A stretch of DNA of 60,000 nucleotides from Hydractinia symbiolongicarpus. Its lineage: Eukaryota > Cnidaria > Hydrozoa > Anthoathecata > Hydractiniidae. Each line of letters opens with the position of its first letter. Position 1 is the stretch's first letter. The notes under the pieces are model-generated. The model saw only the letters and a list, made by a program, of their open reading frames with translations. It was not told the origin of the DNA and did no database searches. Of this stretch, positions 11,001-21,576 are shown piece after piece. Location: assembly GCF_029227915.1 (NCBI RefSeq), contig NC_079879.1, positions 22,276,501 to 22,336,500 of the forward strand, written 5' to 3'. A program made the position numbers and the translations under genes.

Positions 11001-14000
11001 TATCTTATAACCAATAACTTGCTAACCTGTGAAAAAATGCATAGTTATATTTTGTGTGTCCGTAGTAGAGTTTTTACTTCCTTTGCGGGAGGGGAACAAA
11101 GCTGCGCGAAACTATATTTAACAATCAATAAGTCAATACCCGTTGTCTGTCGAACACAAGAAATGAGATATAAAAACCCACAAACCTGTGGATTTATCCA
11201 CAGGCTACCGACTGGTAAGGGTATTCACATAAGAGACGGATAATTACAACTGATCTCACATATATATCAACAATTTTGTACATGATTTTATCTATTTATC
11301 GATTAAGTTGCAGTTATACTCACATGGGAAAAGACTTTCGATCACATGGATTTGATCGTGGGAGAAATCTACAACAAAGAACTTCGGCGTCCAGTAAGGA
11401 TTCCACTCCATCAAACTTGTTAGCCCCTCTTTCAAACATTGTTTTGATCTTGTCTGTACCACAAATGAGTAGACAATTTGAAAATCCACGTTGGTGGGAA
11501 CAAAAACACCAAACAACGGAAAAGGTAAATTCATGCCCGGCTTGGAAATCTCCGTTAGAATCACTTGCTTTCCATAACGCTTAAGCAGTCTTTGTTGATT
11601 GCGGGTCTGATATGAAAATATGATGCGATGCTCGGTCGTGTTGGTGTGGTTATGTGGATTATTCATGTCTTCTGTCTCCTGCGTTTCGTTTATGTGTTGG
11701 TCATGCTGAAAATGATCTTCAGATTCAACCCTGAAGGCAAGTTTTTCTTGAGGGTTTTCTTGTTCTAGATTGCCAATTAAGACATGAAGCTGGTCTTGTT
11801 CGTGGATCGTCAGCTTTGAAAGCACTCTTGACTTGTAGATGTAATTAGCGATGTCTTTTTCACTTGGGTAGAATCGACGTCTATTCTTTGAAGGGGTTGT
11901 TTTGCCTAAATAAAACACAACTTATTTTTTATTTTAACCTGTATTATTTTAAGCTTCTTCATAGTAATAACAGAAATAATACCTTTAAAGAGAATATTTT
12001 CCACGTAGTTCTCTAACATTTCTTTTATTTCACGCGGCATAGCATTTTCCCCTTGTTCCCATGATAATTCAATAATTTTGTCTCGAATGAGTGGATCAAT
12101 GGGCTCCCGTACTGGAGTGTTCTAGGCAAAAAAATAACAATCAACTATGGTACATAAGTAAAGAAATATTTCCGGCTTCATGTGGCTTGTACACTTGCAT
12201 CTATCATGTTTTCTTTAAAGTTTTCACATTTTTAACAAGAGCATTATTTTAAGTACATGATATAAAGAAAAATTTTAAAAATTGCATTGCCTGAAAAAAT
12301 CTTTCATTGAAGAAAAACTGTATTACGCAAAATCTATTTACCAAAATTTTACTTAGTATAAAAATACAATCTAAATTTTTGCGACTCACTGAGTTTCGTG
12401 TGTTACTTTATGCAAAACAAAGAAAACAAGAAGCTCCATGGACTTTAAAAATTTTTGCATTTAACATATAAAACCGAGGAAACCATGGCTTGAATTAAGA
12501 CCAACAGATTTTTGCAGAAACAGGCAAAAAAAATCTATCAAATTAAAGCGTTTTGAACTACGTTGCCTTGCTTTATTATATTAAACTTCAAAGGTCTGGA
12601 CACATTTTTTTTAAAAATTTTAATCAACCCTCTGAAGTGCTTTTTTAAGAGCGGCAATATATTTTATGTTGACGCTAATATCATCTGTGTTTGAGTGCAC
12701 ATTTCAAAACATTGATACAAATTTTTTTATAGAAGATAGAGATTTTAAGGACCAAGTGTTAAAAAAGGGAGTTAAATCCTCTTAAAAAGTTTTAAAAATA
12801 AAAATACCTTATTGAAAATAAAAATCTAGCTTAAATGCAAAATAATTTATTGAAAGAAAAAATTATTTATTCTTGTGAATTAATTTTTTAGGTTTACTTA
12901 CTTTTTAAGAAATTATTTTGTCTTTATTTAAAATTTACCAAAGATGTTAATTTAAAGATTTATGAAATTTAAGTGCAACAGAAATACCTCTCCAATATCA
13001 TGATTACTGTGTTCTGATATGTCTGGCAACGTTCCAATAAATTGAATGATATGCTCAATTTGACCATTATTAGACAATAGAGATTTTCTTAACTTCTGCG
13101 ACATTTGAGTTCTCAGATACTCAGAGTTATTCGCAATCTAGAAAAAAGACAGTGTTTTTTATTAGTGTTATCAAATAAATAAATAAACAAATAAATGATT
13201 ATAATTGAAGTTTCACTTACGCGAAAGTGTGGGAATTTAGCAATCTGCTTGACAAAAATCTTTGCAGGACAACCTTGTTTCTTTGTCATTCTTGAACGAT
13301 GTCTTTTTGGTTTTGCATCAAAACTCTGAAAATTAGTAAACTGACGCTCAAAAAATGTGAAGCAAAAAAAAAAGAGAAATTGTGTTTCACTTACAGCACA
13401 ATTGTGGTTTACTTCTTAAGCACCTAGAATGTTATTATGCCAGATCTCACTTTGAAAGACTGGGGAGATTCTAGGTAAACTATTTAAACAAAACAACCTG
13501 GTTGCAATGTAATTAAAGCATATAACAAAAACTATTTTGTATCTTGAATTCCAAGTTATTTGCAAGAACTGCGCCAACTAATTTTTGAATTTAAGAACAC
13601 AATATAACAGCAGACGACTTAACAGAAAACAAAGAATCTTAAAGGTACGCATTGACTATTTAAACACAGTCATACCTCCTCGCTAGGTTGAACAGGTTTG
13701 TTTTTGCTTGCTTTGCTTCTTCCAAGATGGCACATATATGCTTTTTCCCCAATGTAGATAAATGGCACACCTTCAAATGGAATCTGAACAGCACATTCCT
13801 CTGTTGTTGTCAAATCTCGAGATTGCCAATGAATACGAAATTTTGTAGTAATATCGATAGAAGTAACTAAGAAAGACAGAGTTTAGGGGATTCTAAACTC
13901 AACTTTAGTTAATACACTTGACATAAATTATAACAGTGACTTTATACAAAAAAGTCAAGCAACATGCTAAATTTGTCACAACACTCAATGCAGTATGAAC

Positions 14001-15036
14001 TAGATGAGCACATTGGTCCCACAAACCACAAAAGGTTTTAAGTTCTAAAAAGAGCTAATAGAATTATTTGTGTACCAGGTGCTCCATAGGCTTTCGTCTT
14101 CTTTGCAACAACAAAGTGGGAAAATGTTTCTTCAGTGTGCTTGCGAATAGCTTCTTCCACTTCTTCAGTAGTTGACAAACAGAAATATTTAGGATTTTTC
14201 ACTTCTAGTTGAAGATTAGTATTAGGAACCATAGAAGGCGTTAAAGAGGAGATTGGTTGGATTGTTGCTAATACCATGCCACCCATTTCATTCTAAAAAT
14301 TTTATTTAGTAGATAAATAAATTGTCTTTTTTACAGACAGCTAAATACAAAGTGTTGTATGAAGCTAACATTTTAAGCCATATGACAATTTAAACAGAAA
14401 AAGTAAGAAAGACAGTCTGAATAAGTTCATTTTATTTAAATCACGTTAGCCAGATCATAAATAAAACAAAATTTTGTAGTTTCTAATAATTCGACTATAA
14501 GTCATCATCTGAGAATAAAATATTTTACAACAAGTCACCTTAAAATGAACAGCATAGTCAGTATCAGATGAAACATGTAGATTTCCTTGCTGCATTTGAT
14601 TTACAGAATCTTGTGGAATAAGGATGGTTGATTGATCAATTGGTTCCAGATTATTTTCTATCTCATTGTTATGGTCAATTGGTTGCAGTACAATGACATC
14701 CGTATTTAAACTTTCGTCTGTCTCAATATTGCTAGTTTGTAGTTCAACATTTTGATTTGTTTCTAAGGTTAGTACTTCACTATCAGCACATTGAATGTTT
14801 GGAAGGGTGGTGAATACAACAGTTTGACCATCTTGACTATCCAACGGAGCATTTACTGAGCTTACAAAAGCAACAACGTTATTTCCATCTGATGTAAACA
14901 GTTGGGATGACGGTGGAAGAGTAATTTCTTGCTCAAAACTGCTGACAACATTAAGATGATGTGGTGATGTATCCTGTGCAGCAAATGTGGTTGGGCATTT
15001 CACATCAAGACATTGACCGGATAAGGGATCGGCCAT
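8022..15036 (-). CDS. CaRF-like / MULE-like / SWIM zinc finger / Ulp1-like fusion protein
   Basis: Ten exons join into one 3,897-base frame (1,298 residues): 15036-14539, 14292-14076, 13866-13676, 13325-13221, 13137-12988, 12121-11983, 11905-11324, 10987-10740, 10518-10343, 9612-8022. All introns are GT-AG and phases match. Residues 1-166 are Gln/Asp/Thr-rich and acidic, like an activation region. Residues about 190-450 resemble the calcium-responsive transcription factor (CaRF/ALS2CR8) family, with VPFIYIGEKAYMCHLG, KKQGCPAKIFVK and RRRFYPSEKDI. Residues about 527-770 resemble the MULE-transposase-like part of ZSWIM/CaRF relatives (YQTRNQQRLLKRYG, then WLAEAKRWVVGYR). A SWIM finger CxCx9CxH lies at C853, C855, C865, H867. 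The C-terminus (about 1,130-1,290) resembles a C48/Ulp1 fold with GHW (H1195) and ECGLYAIAY (C1251). A tag acceptor just 5' of the ATG implies a 5' UTR intron. A nuclear DNA-binding role is inferred; the target is unknown. Confidence 0.85.
9318..9362 (-). other. SWIM zinc-finger segment within the fusion gene
   Basis: The minus-strand codons read CVCIDWLKYRLPCKH, a clean CxCx(9)CxH SWIM signature followed by hydrophobic MLAVFQ. SWIM fingers occur in MULE-type transposases, ZSWIM proteins and plant FAR1/FHY3, where they contribute to DNA or protein binding. All four metal ligands are intact, so this part is probably still functional. Confidence 0.85.
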
Positions 15037-15072
15037 AGCCTAAAAATTATTCCTCATAATTTCAGCATTATA

Positions 15073-15482
15073 TACCATAATGATCCAATTAAGGGCCCAG
15101 CATTTTTAAGCACCCAACCCCCCCCTCGAATAAGCGCCCATTTGATAAAAGGAGGCGCTCAATCGAAAACTACCTTGAAAAACTGGGTGCTTATTTGAAA
15201 ATTTTACTTTTTTATATTGAGAAAAAAAACACATATTTTATGTTTTGAACATCTTGTCTATATTACATAAATAGGGAATTTCCTATGCAATCCTTTCTTT
15301 CCATGTTTTAACTCCAAAGTTGAAAATAAAATTGAAAATTACTGTTGTCTTTATTTTGTACAAAATAATGAAAATTTTTTAAGCGCCAGCATTTTTTTAA
15401 GCGCCACCCTCATTTAAGCGCCCATGCAAAAAATCCAAAAATTTAACAAGCGCCCAAGGCGCTTGTTGGGATCATTATGGTA
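15073..15482. mobile_element. MITE beside the CaRF-like gene
   Basis: A 410-base element is bounded by inverted TACCATAATGATCC (15,073-15,086) and GGATCATTATGGTA (15,469-15,482). Its interior repeats an AAGCGCCC-like motif in both orientations (about 15,110-15,180 and 15,385-15,465), giving a second inner inverted repeat. There is no coding capacity. Its edge lies only about 30 bases upstream of the gene's predicted first-coding-exon acceptor, so it is probably inside the 5' UTR intron. Confidence 0.75.
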
Positions 15483-16249
15483 CACAAAAAATGGAACTTG
15501 AAGATGGGGTCTGAACTAAAATCACAGTCAAACCTGCCATAATGACTACTTGTGCAAGATGGCCACTTGTTAGAGATGACAACATTTACCTCCCCTTCGA
15601 TGTGTTTATGCTCTGTAAGACAATCAATTATAACAGAACTTGCATAATTTCAAACAGCTTACGAAACAGAAGCGGGATGAAAAAATTCTACTTTTTCCTC
15701 ACTGGTGGCAAAAAGTCGAAATCCCCCCTCCCAAGCTTTTTTCTTTGCAAACTTTAGCTATAATATGTTCTTTGTGTACAAATGGACATCTTTTACTCTG
15801 TACATTAATGTTGAAAAAAGCAAGGAGAAAACAAAAGCAAGTAGTCAGTTTATGGTAGCTAGCATGCTGAATTTTACCTTCGCTGAGGAACAACGAAGCC
15901 ACGCATTTTTTCCTAGCTAGACAGTTTAGCTAGCCAGCAAGTTATAACCATATATATATACATATATATATCTTAGTTCTAAACTACTGTCTCCTGCTTC
16001 ACGTAGTAGTAGGAAGTTAATTTTGGCGTCAAAGTCTTTGTTAAACATCTCTCCGTGCTTCACTGTTGTCAATGAGGACAAACTGCCAAGCTCACATGGT
16101 CTGGGAGTCTGACAAGTCAAGAATCAGATTTGTTTTGAATAGTTCTTACCGAATTATTTACAACCAGTGGAATGTTCCATCGATAACAAGGAACACTAAA
16201 CTGGAGAAGATATGGCGTGCTCGGTTTTTATGGCAATAGGCTGTCATAG

Positions 16250-16352
16250 CGCGCCAGCCTCGTCCCCAGTATCCTATCTTGTATCTTTTAAGATATCCAG
16301 CCTAGATGTCAGAAAAGAAACAAGATGCCCTGGGACAAGATTGCAAGCGCGC
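16250..16352. mobile_element. Small fold-back repeat (CTCGTCCCCAG family)
   Basis: GCGCGCCAGCCTCGTCCCCAG at 16,250-16,270 is matched in inverse sense by CTGGGACAAGATTGCAAGCGCGCG around 16,329-16,352. About 60 bases of loop, itself partly palindromic (TCTTTTAAGATA), lie between. It is a degenerate short member of the family also seen near 2,740, 3,228 and 59,700. Confidence 0.55.
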
Positions 16353-17564
16353 GAGTTTGAAAAAAAATGCATTTTATTATATCTTTGGCGCTCCAAACAG
16401 GGTAAAGCAACGTTTTTCCAGGTCGTATATAGCGATTGCAACTCTTGTGTGTCTAAACAGGGGCGGATCTAGGAATTTTTTTTGGTTAGGCAAAATTTCA
16501 TAGATTTTTTGGCAAAGTAATGTCAAGGGTTGTGGTGTTGTACGAGGTAAATCGGCCGTTTTGTGTTTTTGCTGTAAAAGGAACTAAAATTTTCCCAAAA
16601 GTAAGGTTTTTAGTTATTAAGAATCCTTCTAGATTAGAAACGAAAGTTTCTTTATAGCCAAACAAATAACAGTAACCCCCGTAGTTTTACCACTTTATCC
16701 TTGTTAAAACATGCGGATGGAAAATGCGTCCGGTTAGCAAATTCGATTTAAAACAGGGTTAGCGTTTCCATAATTTCTTTGAATCACATACTGGTATTAA
16801 GTATCTTAGCATCTTTTTTCGTTTTACGCACATAATACGAGAACAAGTAATAAGTTGGGGATTTGCTTCATTTCAAAACATGCAATAAGTCTAATAACTA
16901 ACAATACAACAAAAAATTACATTACAAGACAATTTTAGGAATAGATAGTCAACAGTAGTGCAACGTAGAAATATTGTTTGGAAAATTATAGTCTGTGTTA
17001 AGAACCTGCAAATGCACAAAGAAAACCAGCATATAAAAGAATGAAAGATTTCCAGTTAGACTTACAGTGTAAGATCGCAACATATAATAAACGTGTACAA
17101 AAAGTATATAGTAATCACCTCTTCATGAAGTTAATACAGTTTAGCATTAGGGTTACTGGTGTAGTTTTGCACCAATTTCTATTAAGCATTAATTTTAATG
17201 CTATGAAATTCCCACAAGAGAAAGGCAGTTTATTAAGCCAGAAAAGAGTTAGAAATTAGAAAAATAACATCAAAACATTAAACATGTCTCATATTATTTA
17301 CCCTTACATGTCCCTGTCAACTATGTTTAAAAAATATTTTAATACTGTAAAATCTTTAAGAAAGTTTTAGTAACTATAAGCCAATTATGAAGATTCTCAT
17401 ATAAAAAGCAACATATATACAAATCCTACTCATACCCATAAGTTGACATGACATTTTGTTAGTTTACAGTCTGTAACAGAACGTTTTTTAACATGCAATT
17501 CTTGTTTCGATCTGTATATGTTTTACGTGAAAATCATTTCTATGATTTACTTGAATATTCACAA

Positions 17565-18010
17565 GTTATTTTGATTGATTTTTTTCACCAACTTTGTGGA
17601 TTATACCAGATATATATCCATTGTTTACAGTTTTCCAATATTATAAGGATTCAGAACAAATCTTCTGTGTTATTTACTTAAATATTCATCATAGGTACCA
17701 GGGTGACATCAAAATACAAGTTATTTTGATTGATTTTTTTCACCTTCTTAGTTCCTCTTATGAAACACAACTTTGTGGATTATACCAGATATATATCTAT
17801 TGTTTACAGTTTTCCAATATTATAAGGATTCAGAACAAATCTTCTGTGTTATTTACTTGAATATTCATCATAGGTACCAGGGTGACATCAAAATACAAGT
17901 TATTTTGATTGATTTTTTTCACCTTCTTAGTTCCTCTTATGAAACACAACTTTGTGGATTATACCAGATATATATCCATTGTTTACAGTTTTCCAATATT
18001 ATAAGGATTA
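17565..18010. repeat. 179-bp tandem array
   Basis: Three copies of a unit beginning near TTTGTGGATTATACCAG start at 17,593, 17,772 and 17,951, spaced exactly 179 bases. The first is preceded by a shortened version lacking the TTCTTAGTTCCTCTTATG segment, and the last is cut short. Copies are nearly identical, so the array is young. Apparent 85-88 residue plus-strand frames are simply this repeat. Confidence 0.9.
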
Positions 18011-19344
18011 ACAAATCTGTGTTCTTTTAATTGATGGTGATTTTCGTTGTTAGAAGAATATTCATCTTAGGTACCAGGGTGACATCAAAATATCTTATCC
18101 TAAAACAAAATTATATACGTTGTATTGCTCAGCAAGATGAGAATAAGAAATATTATAAAACAAACTTGGACTATTCTTAGATTAGGTATTGCTTCATTCT
18201 TTTGTTTTTAGCAATTTTATTACAATTAAAAGTAACATGGGAAAGTCAAAGAGATCTTCTCGTGTTCTTAAAAGTTTTAAAATGAGCAGTGGGAGATTGC
18301 ATATAAAATGCACTGTTTAAAAGTTCCCACAAAGTCAAAGTTCTTAGGGACAATCACAATAAAAAAGTATATGCTAAGCGTATAAATTTGGCGGTGGGAC
18401 GAGGTAGAATCCTTTGCCGTTTAATTATATCTCATAGTGTATACATCGATTTCTTAGAGAACAGAAAGTATTAATAACTTTTAGTGTCTACCTGCTTAGC
18501 AGGGACACATGGCCGAGTGCTTATGGTTTCAAGGACTGACAACATTCAAAGATTACCTTTTCTGATTTGATGTTTAGGGGAGGGAAAGGGGATCTGCAGA
18601 TCTATTAACATTTAGCTTGGACTTTTGCGTTCATGAAAGAGCTGTCCCTTAGTTATCTTACAAGAATGTATTCTCTCCCTAACAGAAACAAAGATACACA
18701 GTTGCATAAACGGCTACACAAAGCCTACACGAAGCCAGTGACCCTTAAGACGTTAAAGAAAAAAAACTAACAAAATTCCAACTAATACACATACAGGTAG
18801 CTAGTAATACTCTATACCGAATTTAACATACACATCAAAACATCTCTCGACCGCCAAGACAGTGTTGACATAAATTGCCTCAGTTAGCTATCTCGTTTAG
18901 CATTGGGCTTTTATGTTTATAAACAATGCATTTGATCAAGGCCAAGTTAAAACCTTTTGTTTTGATAAGAAAAAGATTTAAATTACACGTTTTGTAAGAA
19001 CATCTGGTGGTTTACCACTTTTAAGAATAGTTCTTGACACAAAAGTGCCTAAAATTCAGGAGCAGCTAAAACTAAAATATTTCAAGTATTACTGAATTTA
19101 TTGTCTCTTGCAGAGGAAGATAAAGGTTTGGTTTGAGACAACAACACGGCACACGTGGCCAAAATACTTCTCTCCAGCATTTCCAATCCTTTCAATATCT
19201 GAAAAGGTTTCCAAATTCAAAACTTCTTTATTTAACTTAGGTGGCATACAATTGCTTTAATATTCTAGACATTTGAAGTGCTCCCTGCAATTGGACCTGA
19301 TCCAGGTAAACCATGTTGAAAAAGAAACATCCACTCCATGTAAC

Positions 19345-19532
19345 CGTACCCGTGGTCGTTTTAGGCGTTTAAACTTTAAAACCCACGGACGTTTTAGGCG
19401 TTTTTTCTTCACATTCCAGAATTTCATTCATTGGAACTTGAAAACCCGCGGACGTTTTAGGCGTTTTTTCTTCCATCTGTGATTTTCATTCATTCGGAAC
19501 TTTAAAACCCGCGGACGTTTTAGGCGAATAGA
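19345..19532. repeat. About 63-bp tandem array with GGACGTTTTAGGCG
   Basis: The motif CCGCGGACGTTTTAGGCG(TTTTTTCTT) recurs about every 63-64 bases (about 19,348 diverged and closer, then 19,381, 19,444, 19,508), with ATTTCATTCATT-GGAAC-TTAAAAC between. It lies near the right end of the hAT-like element, where subterminal repeats commonly serve as transposase binding sites. That role is inference. Confidence 0.75.
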
Positions 19533-19751
19533 CATTTTGCCTAAGATCGCCCCGGGTTTGCTTATTTGAGTAAAATAAAACACGCACGCCGCGCATCGTC
19601 ATAGTCGAAATCGGCGGATGCCAAAAATAAATTGATAAAAATAATTTAGTTTTTTTTATAGATTATTCTATCTATAGAGAATTTTTTTTCTAGTTCACAA
19701 AACTAGGCTTAGGCAATTGCCTAGGCTGCCTAACCCTAGATCCGCCCCTGC

Positions 19752-20337
19752 TAAAGGGGATTTTCACGAAGCGAATTGAACGGCGAATTCGACGGCAAAT
19801 TGTATCCGAGCATGGGCAGTTTTGATTTTGCATCGAAAAGTAGAAACATAGTCATAAGAAAAAGAGAGCGCTATAACAATAGAAGCATTGTTTTGATCCT
19901 TTGTGGCCGTAATTAAACTAGAACCCAGTTTTCTACAGGCACGGTAAATTTTTGATAAGTTTTTGAAAACAATATTCTCGGAAACACATTTGTAAAAACA
20001 GACATAAAATTTTTCGCTATTGTTTTTAAAACTGGCTACAACATCTTTATTAAATTCAAAGGTGTATCTAGCATCATCTAGTGTTGGCTCTTAAAACTCT
20101 TTTTCGTTTCTTCACTATAGAACTTATCTAGAGCTAGCTTGGAAGCACATTCTCCGATATATTTCTTCAAGTATAGAGGGTGCAATTTATTTTCAGGTAC
20201 TTGGTGATGAGGTTTAGCCACAGAAGTAGGGCTTTAGGGATTAAACCTCTTGATGTCTTGCATATTTTTTCGCACTTATCACATTTAAAACCCCGTCGAA
20301 TTCGCCGTTCAATTCGGTTCGTGAAAATCCCCCTTAA
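19752..20337. mobile_element. Palindromic MITE with about 40-bp inverted ends
   Basis: The left end GGGGATTTTCACGAAGCG..AATTGAACGGCGAATTCGACGG (19,756-19,794) is inversely repeated at the right (about 20,288-20,335: CCGTCGAATTCGCCGTTCAATTCGG..TTCGTGAAAATCCCC). About 490 bases of interior hold no credible gene. The hAT-like element abuts the left edge and shares the CTAAA target sequence with it, so the hAT-like insertion is probably the later event. Confidence 0.75.
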
Positions 20338-20339
20338 TG

Positions 20340-21576
20340 CTGCTTTCAGAGGATTAATTTTTTGCGAAGATTATTGTCTGCAAATCACTCAACTTTAAAT
20401 ATTTCGCGAGGAGGCCTTGGGAACGAAGTTAACGCCTTTTTATTACAAGAAATATTATTAAAGCACGATTTCCAATTTTAATAGTAACTGTAAATATATG
20501 ACGCTATCACTTACAAAAAAGGTGGAAAAATTACACAACAGAGCAAAGAACAAGCGGTGCTATCAGCTCGTGTATATTTTTTTATTTTTACTTCACTGTG
20601 TACCCTTTTATAGTGCAGTCCTTATCCTTGTGTGCACATTTTTATCGACTGTTTATACACGCCAACTCTGTCGTCAGCCTAGTTTTAGATTCACCCAAAT
20701 TACTTCTAGGCGCGCGTGTCCCACGTGTCTAGCAGATAGGCGTTTACACGTATTAGTAGCCACGGAGAACTGGAGATCCAATAAGAAAAGTGAGTTTAAT
20801 GTTTGTTTTGTTCTTTCAACAGGTTATAGAAGTCTGACAATTCAGGGACCTTGTCTATCTAGCGTTGCAATGTAATACTGTTGCATAAGTCCTTAAGTTT
20901 TTCTACATCTTTATCTGTTTCTTTTGTTTCTTTCTCCTGCGCAAACCAATCTATCTTCGCCTGCTGGTCTCTCACTTACTGTGGGTGGGCAGCCTGTGTT
21001 GATGGTTTGACATTTTTTAACTTCCGCAATTTTGTATAATTGAAACGCTATACTTTACTTCTCTATCAGCTGAACCAAAATATCATATTCCTAAAACCCC
21101 CCCTCCGCCTCCCCCCCCTACACGCACAAAATATATACCCAGAATGTAGACCACTGAGGGTACCCAGAATGTACACTACTGGGGGTACTCAATCGAAGAA
21201 ATACAGAACAGCTCGGTTTTTATTGCGCGCTAATGCAACAATAATTTGGTGTGCGTACTTGCGCTATGCAATACTTGAAATTTTTTTAGAGAAAACGTCA
21301 ATATTTACACGCTTAGCGCTCATTTAACGCATCGTTAACGCATAACAAACCAATGTTCAAGTGTGGGACAGCAGTTACTGTGATCTTGTTTCTCTTCGTT
21401 CAAATATCAGAAAATGCTAATATGTCAGGCATATAATATGTCAAAGTTGCATCATTGCTTACTAGGAAACCCATTTTTAAGGTGTATGAATTATATTTTT
21501 CAAGTGCATTAAATTTAAACGAGATTCTTTTTTATACACCTACATAAAATTTGTACAAACGCACCTAGCACTAATT
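20340..21576. other. Non-coding interval between the MITE cluster and SIL1
   Basis: No gene is supportable here. A frame at 20,498-20,875 (125 codons) contains hydrophobic residues but shows no recognisable family and has no flanking splice structure. A C-rich tract lies at 21,097-21,119. Near 21,135-21,190 the phrase TACCCAGAATGTA is duplicated about 35 bases apart. Confidence 0.4.

Larger units (their letters stand above)
16458..19750. mobile_element. 3.3-kb non-autonomous hAT-like element
   Basis: The element starts CAGGGGCGGATCTAGG (16,458) and ends with the inverse CCTAGATCCGCCCCTG (19,750). The identity extends inward through GTTAGGCA / TGCCTAAC. A CTAAA direct repeat immediately flanks both ends and may be part of a longer, decayed target-site duplication. 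CAGGGGCGG-type ends are usual for animal hAT elements, which is established; the class here is inferred. No transposase frame occurs. The interior carries two tandem arrays described separately. Confidence 0.75.

Noticed and set aside
17493-18030. Repeated 62-88 codon plus-strand frames
   Set aside because: They translate the 179-bp tandem repeat and recur with the repeat. There is no independent coding signal.
20498-20875. 125-codon plus-strand frame
   Set aside because: It has no homology, no splice or start context, and a hydrophobic patch explained by T-rich DNA.
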